The notes under the pieces: model-generated
What the model saw: the letters and a program-made list of their open reading frames with translations, nothing else
What the model was told of the DNA's origin: nothing
Databases searched by the model: none
In this document: positions 1 to 3,724 of the stretch, in pieces
How positions within the stretch are numbered: position 1 is the first letter of the stretch
Layout of the letters: every line of letters begins with the position of its first letter
Made by a program: the position numbers and the translations under genes
Origin: Anaerolineales bacterium
GTDB taxonomy: Bacteria > Chloroflexota > Anaerolineae > Epilineales > JAANWY01
Assembly (NCBI GenBank): GCA_018263655.1
Contig: JAANWY010000058.1
Span: forward strand, 1,543 to 6,760
Length of the DNA: 5,218 nucleotides
Direction: 5' to 3'

Positions 1-112
1 TCTCGGGCATGATCTGGCCGGCCGACAGTTCATTATTTCTCAACTGCGGACGAATTTCTCTTCGGTCAACTGGGGGGTCTGCCCGCGCCGTCCGAATCTT
101 GGTATTCGACAT
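1..112 (-). CDS. 5' end of an unidentified protein gene (partial, runs off the window)
   Basis: An open frame begins with ATG at 112-110 and stays open to base 1, giving 37 residues that begin MSNTKIRTARADPP and continue through VDREEIRPQLRNNELSAG. The start is supported by an AGAGGA Shine-Dalgarno sequence five or so bases upstream (about 118-123). The gene begins inside the end of the upstream small membrane-protein gene: the two overlap by 47 nt in different frames (66-112), which suggests translational coupling in the coaE operon. The segment seen is hydrophilic and charged, with no signal peptide or membrane helix. It is too short to assign to a family, and no function is proposed. The good ribosome binding site and the protein-like composition (EEIRPQLRNNELSAGQ) argue that it is a real N-terminus and not a chance frame. 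Confidence 0.6.
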   Translation of the reverse strand, partial: MSNTKIRTARADPPVDRREIRPQLRNNELSAGQIMPE

Positions 113-311
113 CGTGTTCCTCTGCGTCGTCTTCCCAGCTTATGATCCACACACAGGCGCCGGCTAGCAGGATCGTTGCAACAACCAGCGCCGCCATTTG
201 GCCCGGCAGGAGCCCTGCATCTCGCGCCGCCCATAGGAGAATGGCAACCATCCCGACTGTCAGGACGCCCCACGCGGTCAGATAAGGATGTCGTTGCGTA
301 AATTCTCTCAT
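66..311 (-). CDS. Small two-helix membrane protein, function unknown
   Basis: This encodes 81 residues starting MREFTQRHPYL. The frame extends further upstream, but that extension lies inside coaE. ATG at 311-309 has a GAGG/AGAGG-rich sequence just upstream and leaves a 7-nt gap after the coaE stop, so it is the preferred start. Two hydrophobic segments are visible: roughly residues 11-29 (LTAWGVLTVGMVAILLWAA) and 38-59 (ending ACVWIISW). They are separated by a short ARDAGLLPG turn. The tail from residue 60 is acidic (EDDAEEHDVEYQDSDG) and probably faces the cytoplasm or protrudes as a disordered tail; topology is inferred. The gene is most likely co-transcribed with coaE, and its 3' end overlaps the next gene. 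I do not recognise a named family. It looks like a small conserved hypothetical of the coaE neighbourhood. Confidence 0.75.
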   Translation of the reverse strand: MREFTQRHPYLTAWGVLTVGMVAILLWAARDAGLLPGQMAALVVATILLAGACVWIISWEDDAEEHDVEYQDSDGAGRPPS

Positions 312-318
312 TCCGAAG

Positions 319-912
319 TTACCTCTTCTCCTCGGGGATCCGTTCCCACGCTGTTTGGACCTGCCGCCAGAGCTCGTCCAGCGTTCCGTTGTTCTCAATT
401 ACAACATCGGCCAGGGACAGTTTCGGTTCGATGGGGGGCTGAGCGTCAATCCGCGTTTCGGCTTCTGCGCGGTCAAGACCTCGATCTGCCATGAGGCGCC
501 GGACCTGCTGCTCGCAGGGTGCTGTCACGATCCACAGAGCGTCGCCCCGGGTGTGCCGGCCCGTTTCGACTAGCTTGATGGCCTCGACGACCACAACCGG
601 CGCTTCGGCCTCCGCGACCTTCCGCTCAATGAGCTCACCGACGGCCGGATGGACGAGGCGCTCCAGGCGCTCGAGGGCCTCTGGGTCGTTGAAGACAATC
701 TCGCCCAGCTTGGCCCGGTCGATGGTCCCATCTTCGCGCAGAATTTCCGGCCCGAAAGCCTCGACTACTGCCGTGTAGGCCGGCCCATGCGGCGCAATGA
801 CCCGATGAGCGAGCCTGTCGGCGTCGATGACGTCAGCCCCCAGTTTGTCCAGCATTCTGAGGACTGTGCTTTTGCCGGTAGCGATGTTGCCCGTCAAGCC
901 AATCCGATACAT
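319..912 (-). CDS. coaE: Dephospho-CoA kinase
   Basis: This cytoplasmic enzyme phosphorylates the ribose 3'-hydroxyl of dephospho-CoA with ATP, the last step of coenzyme A synthesis. The 197-residue product begins MYRIGLTGNIATGKST, with the Walker A loop at residues 8-16 (GNIATGKST). Other family marks are the DAD motif with the likely catalytic base D32, H88-P89 (LVHPAV) in the CoA-binding region, and the C-terminal ADVVIENNGTLDEL segment. The usual hydrophobic 'PLLFE' stretch is replaced by VVVVEAIKLVETG, with E110 in the expected place. Length matches the family (about 200). A TTG start 39 nt upstream is open in frame but lies inside the -35 box of the gene's apparent promoter, so ATG at 912 is chosen. 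That promoter predicts only a 3-4 nt leader. The gene heads a minus-strand operon with the small membrane protein and the partial gene, and is divergent from the LacI regulator. Confidence 0.95.
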   Translation of the reverse strand: MYRIGLTGNIATGKSTVLRMLDKLGADVIDADRLAHRVIAPHGPAYTAVVEAFGPEILREDGTIDRAKLGEIVFNDPEALERLERLVHPAVGELIERKVAEAEAPVVVVEAIKLVETGRHTRGDALWIVTAPCEQQVRRLMADRGLDRAEAETRIDAQPPIEPKLSLADVVIENNGTLDELWRQVQTAWERIPEEKR

Positions 913-922
913 ACCGTCGCCG

Positions 923-951
923 ATTGTAGCGCGTTCCCAGCTTGCTGTCAA
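923..951 (-). promoter_or_regulatory. Sigma70-type promoter of coaE operon
   Basis: Reading the minus strand, TTGACA (951-946, a perfect -35) is followed after exactly 17 nt by TACAAT (928-923, 5/6 to the -10 consensus). The expected transcription start, about seven bases past the -10, falls near 916, and the coaE ATG is at 912. The transcript would therefore be leaderless or nearly so. No strong Shine-Dalgarno sequence is seen before the ATG, which fits. Confidence 0.8.
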
Positions 952-1005
952 ACGTTCTCGCTCTTTTTTCTTATCGGGGGAAACTCCAGATCCAGATTCG
1001 GCGCC

Positions 1006-1034
1006 TTGACAGCAGGTTGGAGGACTGATATAAT
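1006..1034 (+). promoter_or_regulatory. Consensus sigma70-type promoter of the lacI-family gene
   Basis: TTGACA (1006-1011) and TATAAT (1029-1034) both match consensus perfectly. They are separated by 17 nt, and a TG at 1026-1027 makes an extended -10. Transcription should start near 1041, giving a leader of about 77 nt before the GTG at 1118. Such a strong promoter on a regulator gene makes sense if it is normally repressed, and a palindrome covers the start point. Confidence 0.88.
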
Positions 1035-1053
1035 GATGACAACGTTGTCGTCA
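1034..1053 (+). promoter_or_regulatory. LacI-family operator overlapping the transcription start
   Basis: TGATGACAACGTTGTCGTCA is a 20-bp palindrome with a single mismatched pair (T1037/G1050). The inner 12 bp, GACAACGTTGTC (1038-1049), are perfect, with a central CG dyad. Even length, a central CpG and an AACGTT core are typical of operators bound by LacI/GalR-family dimers, whose hinge leucine intercalates at the centre. The site covers the predicted start (about 1041) and touches the -10, so binding should block the promoter. The regulator encoded just downstream is the obvious binder (autoregulation), which is an inference. An overlapping weaker dyad, GTCA-4nt-TGAC (1050-1061), lies immediately downstream. 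Confidence 0.8.
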
Positions 1054-1103
1054 ACGCTGACATTCACTCGACACCTTGAAAGATTGTCTCTTGGTGCCCT
1101 GTT

Positions 1104-1109
1104 GGAGGA
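1104..1109 (+). promoter_or_regulatory. Ribosome binding site that fixes a GTG start for the lacI-family gene
   Basis: GGAGGA lies 8 nt before GTG at 1118-1120. The in-frame TTG at 1076 has no such site, and the ATG at 1130 is 20 nt away, which is too far. The resulting N-terminus, (M)PVTMRDVAQKADVS, also matches where LacI-family proteins begin relative to their helix-turn-helix. Confidence 0.8.
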
Positions 1110-1117
1110 ACCACTTC

Positions 1118-2113
1118 GTGCCTGTCACCATGCGCGATGTCGCGCAGAAAGCTGACGTTTCAATCAAAACTGTCTCCCGGGTAGTCAATGACCAGGGAGA
1201 AGTCGCCAACGAAACCCGCGAACGAGTATCTGCTGCGATCGAAGAACTAGGCTATCGACCCAGCAAGTTGGCACGGGCTTTAGTTACGCAGCGCACCGAC
1301 ACCCTCGGGTTGATTGTGAGTGACATCACCAACCCTTTCTTCTCTGAATTTTCTTGCGGTATGCTCGATGCCTCCCAGGCCCAGGGATACGACGTTTTTC
1401 TCTGCAATTCTGGTGCGAGGGTGAAACCAGAGATTCGCGCTCTCCGTTCTCTGGCAGATCACAACGTAGACGGAATCATACTTTTCCCCTCTTGGCTGAA
1501 CGAAGACAAATTGAGAGCCTTCGTTGAGCGTCACCGGCCGGTGGTGGTGGTCAACCGCGCTTTCGAGGAGCACCCAGGAATGGGCCAGGTTCTTATGGAT
1601 GCCCGGGGGGGCGCCAAGTTGGCAGTCGATCACCTGGTCAGCAAGGGACACACTGCGATTGGTATGCTAGCTGGGTATGCCACATACCCGGACGTTTTCC
1701 AGCGTGTCTGCGGATTTCGCGAGACGGTGGTCGCTCATGGGCTGCCACTCAAAGACGAGTGGATCATCGCGGTGACTCCGGTCATTGAGCAAGGCCGGCA
1801 GGCGGCCCTACAACTGCTCACGCAACATCCCCAGGTGACGGCAGTTTTCGCCTATAACGATCTGCTGGCGGTGGGCGCTATCCAGGCCTGCAGGGAACTG
1901 GAGCGCCGCGTGCCAGACGATTGCGCGATTGTCGGCTTCGACAATGTCCAGTTGGCTGCTTTGATCACGCCTCCCCTGACCACGGTTCATGTAGACAAAT
2001 ACGAATTAGGGTGGCAAGCGGTGACCCTCTTAGTGAGAATGCTGGACGATCCTGAAGCCGAGTTGCCTCCTGTCTGCTTGGATGTTGAACTTGTGATTCG
2101 CGAGTCGGCATAG
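1118..2113 (+). CDS. LacI/GalR-family transcriptional regulator
   Basis: This 331-residue protein has the full family architecture and usual length. The N-terminal helix-turn-helix is at residues 5-26 (MRDVAQKADVSIKTVSRVVNDQ; recognition helix TVSRVVN at 18-24). The hinge helix is around 48-59, with the minor-groove intercalating leucine L55 (ARALVTQR). A type-I periplasmic-binding-protein-like effector domain begins at about residue 62 (LGLIVSDITNPFF). Conserved effector-domain marks include YND (N247, D248) and VGFDN (D275). Such proteins usually repress sugar catabolism or uptake genes and release DNA on binding a sugar, although some act as co-repressed or activating regulators. The specific effector cannot be read from the sequence. 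The gene has its own consensus promoter with an operator-like palindrome, suggesting autoregulation. Its stop is 14 nt before the ABC ATPase start, so the two are probably co-transcribed and the transporter is the likely regulatory target. Confidence 0.95.
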   Translation: MPVTMRDVAQKADVSIKTVSRVVNDQGEVANETRERVSAAIEELGYRPSKLARALVTQRTDTLGLIVSDITNPFFSEFSCGMLDASQAQGYDVFLCNSGARVKPEIRALRSLADHNVDGIILFPSWLNEDKLRAFVERHRPVVVVNRAFEEHPGMGQVLMDARGGAKLAVDHLVSKGHTAIGMLAGYATYPDVFQRVCGFRETVVAHGLPLKDEWIIAVTPVIEQGRQAALQLLTQHPQVTAVFAYNDLLAVGAIQACRELERRVPDDCAIVGFDNVQLAALITPPLTTVHVDKYELGWQAVTLLVRMLDDPEAELPPVCLDVELVIRESA

Positions 2114-2127
2114 AGGGTACGGTAGTC

Positions 2128-3147
2128 ATGATGGAAGAAGCAACCCGGTCAGATAGGGATACGATTCTGGAGATGAAGAATCTCAGGACGTACTTTTTTC
2201 TTGACAATGGTACGGTAAGGGCTGTCGATGGTGTCGACCTGAAATTGGATCGCAATACGACGCTCGGCTTGGTGGGTGAAAGCGGCTGCGGGAAGAGCGT
2301 CACGGCCAGATCCGCCATGCGCCTCATCCAATCTCCCCCGGGCAAGATTGTGAACGGCGAGATATGGCTCCACCGTAATGGGGGCGGGGGAGCCGTGGAT
2401 ATTGCGGGCCTCGACCCCCGAGGACGCGCGATGCGCGACATCCGAGGTGACGAAATCTCGATGATTTTCCAGGAGCCGATGACGTCGCTCAATCCACTGT
2501 ACACTGTGGGGGGGCAGATTGCAGAGGCCGTGGAGCTGCATCAGAAAGTGGATCACAGAGAGGCGATGGATCGCGCGCTCGAAATGCTCATCAGGGTCCA
2601 GATGAGCGAGCCGAAGCAACGACTGCACGAGTACCCCCACCAACTGAGCGGCGGCATGCGCCAGAGGGTGATGATTGCGCTGGCCCTGTCGTGCAACCCC
2701 TCGATTCTGATTGCAGATGAGCCGACGACCGCCCTCGACGTGACGGTCCAGGCCCAGATCTTGGACCTGATGCGCGAACTGCAGGAGGATTTTGGGTCGG
2801 CCATCATCATGATTACCCATAACTTGGGGGTGATCTCTCAGACGGCCGATTACGTGGCGGTGATGTACCTGGGTAAAATCGTCGAGTATGCGAACGTGCA
2901 TAGTGTATTCCACGACCCGCTCCACCCATATACGGTCGGGCTCTTGGACTCCATTCCGGTCTTCGGGCAAAAAGGTGAAAAGGTCCTGGTGCCCATCAAG
3001 GGGATGGTCCCCACGCCCACCGAGGAGATTCGGGGCTGCGCGTTTGCACCCCGATGCCCGCGCGTCAGGCAACAGTGTACGGAGGAAACGCCCGACTTGC
3101 AGGAAGCCCAGCCGGGCCATCAAGTTGCCTGCTGGCTTCATGAGTAA
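2128..3147 (+). CDS. OppD/DppD-type ABC transporter ATP-binding protein
   Basis: This cytoplasmic ATPase subunit belongs to a family-5 (oligopeptide/dipeptide/nickel or oligosaccharide) importer. Its 339 residues carry all ABC motifs: Walker A at 50-57 (GESGCGKS), Q-loop Q115 in IFQEPMTSLNP, signature LSGGMRQR at 173-180, Walker B ILIADEP at 193-199 (D197, E198), D-loop TALD and H-loop H231. The C-terminal oligo_HPY extension is present (HPYTVGLLDSIP at about 266-277), with the family cysteines C304, C310, C317 and C335 (RGCAFAPRCP and onward), which in relatives can bind an iron-sulfur cluster. The nucleotide site looks intact. Two adjacent ATGs (2128, 2131) are possible starts after an AGAGGG at 2112-2117. 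The gene follows the LacI regulator by 14 nt. Permeases and the partner OppF/DppF ATPase are not in the window. Peptide and sugar import are both possible; the regulator favours sugar. Confidence 0.95.
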   Translation: MMEEATRSDRDTILEMKNLRTYFFLDNGTVRAVDGVDLKLDRNTTLGLVGESGCGKSVTARSAMRLIQSPPGKIVNGEIWLHRNGGGGAVDIAGLDPRGRAMRDIRGDEISMIFQEPMTSLNPLYTVGGQIAEAVELHQKVDHREAMDRALEMLIRVQMSEPKQRLHEYPHQLSGGMRQRVMIALALSCNPSILIADEPTTALDVTVQAQILDLMRELQEDFGSAIIMITHNLGVISQTADYVAVMYLGKIVEYANVHSVFHDPLHPYTVGLLDSIPVFGQKGEKVLVPIKGMVPTPTEEIRGCAFAPRCPRVRQQCTEETPDLQEAQPGHQVACWLHE

Positions 3148-3267
3148 TGCCGATTATGGTGTCTTCTCAATATATGGGGGGACATGTAGGACGATTTGGT
3201 AAATCGTCGGGTCGAAATACCATTTCGACCTACATAGCCCCGAAATATTGAGATGATGCCGATTATG
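3147..3267. repeat. Branched palindromic element bracketed by 12-bp direct repeats
   Basis: ATGCCGATTATG occurs at 3147-3158 and again at 3256-3267. Between the copies is a symmetrical structure. The outer arms are TCTCAATAT (3165-3173) and ATATTGAGA (3245-3253), followed inward by a G-run/C-run pair (3176-3181 with 3238-3241) and ATGTAGG (3184-3190) with CCTACAT (3229-3235). Inside this stem sit two perfect hairpins side by side: GACGATTT/AAATCGTC (3190-3197/3201-3208, loop GGT) and GGTCGAAAT/ATTTCGACC (3210-3218/3222-3230, loop ACC). The fold is a cruciform or three-way junction. The direct repeats look like a target duplication from insertion of a small non-autonomous element. The left copy begins on the last base of the ATPase stop codon. 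No T-run follows, so it is not a classic terminator, though it could protect or end the mRNA. Confidence 0.75.
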
Positions 3268-3275
3268 CTTAATTC

Positions 3276-3323
3276 GTTGACCAGCATGTTGACCAGCATG
3301 TTGACCAGCATGTTGACCAGCAT
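3276..3323. repeat. Four perfect tandem copies of a 12-bp unit
   Basis: GTTGACCAGCAT is repeated four times without a mismatch (3276-3287, 3288-3299, 3300-3311, 3312-3323). The unit length is a multiple of three, so one minus-strand frame reads MLVN repeatedly, but there is no sign of a real gene. The last copy overlaps the start of the next inverted repeat (AGCAT at 3319-3323). Perfect identity suggests recent slippage and likely copy-number variation. Confidence 0.92.
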
Positions 3324-3442
3324 CCTGAGTAAGCTGTAGCGAAGCGAAAGCTGTATCGAAGGGTGCGGCTCAAGCAACGCTTCGAGGCAAACCCGCACCC
3401 TTCGATACGGTCTCCACTTCGTTTCGACCTACTCAGGATGCT
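3319..3442. repeat. 124-bp imperfect inverted repeat
   Basis: Two 50-nt arms (3319-3368 and 3393-3442) pair without gaps at 40 of 50 positions by my count. The outer 13 bp are perfect (AGCATCCTGAGTA at 3319-3331 with its complement at 3430-3442), as are the inner 16 bp (GTATCGAAGGGTGCGG at 3353-3368 with 3393-3408); the middle is degenerate. The 24-nt loop (3369-3392) contains a small AAGC/GCTT hairpin. The right arm shares the 11-mer TTTCGACCTAC (3422-3432) with the preceding branched element (3223-3233), so the two elements may be related. It has the form of a palindromic interspersed repeat or MITE-like element. No coding content is seen. Confidence 0.85.
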
Positions 3443-3450
3443 AACCGATA

Positions 3451-3607
3451 ATTAACTTGACAATGTTAAATTACCTGGCGTGTTGGGCGAAGGTCTCCTG
3501 ACCGAGCGGCGTCCTGAGCCTGACGAAGGGCCCGATTCGCCTCGGTCAGGAGACCTTCGGCGATCAAAAGAGAATTGCTGAAACGAATTGAACATTGTCG
3601 AGTTAAT
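3451..3607. repeat. 157-bp nested inverted repeat with matched outer ends
   Basis: The outer 22-nt arms, 3451-3472 and 3586-3607, are inverted copies matching at 20 of 22 positions. Each contains its own TTAAC/GTTAA-like dyad. Inside them is a perfect 19-bp stem, CGAAGGTCTCCTGACCGAG (3488-3506) with its complement at 3541-3559. The loop between includes GTCCTGAGCCTGACGAAGG (3511-3529), close to the CCTGAGCCTGTCGAAGG-type sequence common as a dispersed repeat in many bacterial genomes. Terminal inverted repeats plus an internal palindrome and no gene fit a MITE-like element. The right outer arm ends close to the leader of the binding-protein gene, so it could also affect that gene's expression. 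Confidence 0.8.
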
Positions 3608-3724
3608 GTAAATAAGGAGGTGATGCAGTAGCAATTGCCAAACGGAACGCAGACTTGGAAGTTTCTTCACCCAACCAATCTTCGTGATCGCAAGCGAGGA
3701 GAATGAGGTCAAAGGAGATCAAAA
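3608..3724 (+). promoter_or_regulatory. Leader of the substrate-binding protein gene with two Shine-Dalgarno-like sites
   Basis: AAGGAGGTGAT (3614-3624) matches the full complement of the conserved 16S rRNA 3' tail, yet no convincing gene starts there: the nearest ATG (3623) is only 2 nt away and reads Met-Gln-stop. A possible 23-codon leader frame starts at TTG 3635 and ends with TGA at 3704-3706, but its spacing (14 nt) is long. The second site, AGGAGA (3713-3718), is 6 nt before the ATG at 3725 and is the true ribosome binding site of the lipoprotein. No strong promoter is seen; TTGAAC (3588-3593) with AATAAG (3611-3616), 17 nt apart, is a weak candidate only. Confidence 0.45.

Noticed and set aside
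946..960. Second LacI operator near the coaE promoter (AACGTT at 951-956)
   Set aside because: Only the 6-bp core matches; the flanks do not form a palindrome like that at 1034-1053.
1076..1117. N-terminal extension of the LacI regulator from TTG 1076
   Set aside because: There is no ribosome binding site before it, the extension (KDCLLVPCWRNHF) is unlike the family's N-terminus, and GGAGGA is placed correctly for GTG 1118.
2149..3141. 330-codon open frame on the minus strand, antisense to the ABC ATPase
   Set aside because: It mirrors a clear ABC ATPase with all motifs. Its translation is rich in His, Arg and Leu with no recognisable domain, so it is a shadow of the GC-rich gene.
3165..3253. 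Branched palindrome as a Rho-independent terminator of the ATPase transcript
   Set aside because: No U-rich run follows any of the stems, and the outer stem is interrupted. A transcript-ending or stabilising role is possible but not shown.
3276..3323. CRISPR array
   Set aside because: The units are contiguous 12-mers with no spacers, and there are no cas genes nearby.
3138..3398. Minus-strand frame with repeated MLVN over the tandem array
   Set aside because: The repeat peptide is a consequence of the 12-bp DNA repeat, and the frame crosses three unrelated palindromic structures.
3457..3485. Promoter at TTGACA 3457-3462 for the binding-protein gene
   Set aside because: No -10-like hexamer occurs at 15-19 nt spacing, and the TTGACA lies in the symmetrical end of the inverted repeat.
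3452..3712. 86-codon minus-strand frame in the intergenic region
   Set aside because: Much of it is the translated nested inverted repeat (SPDRGESGPSSGSG), and it carries no domain or context support.
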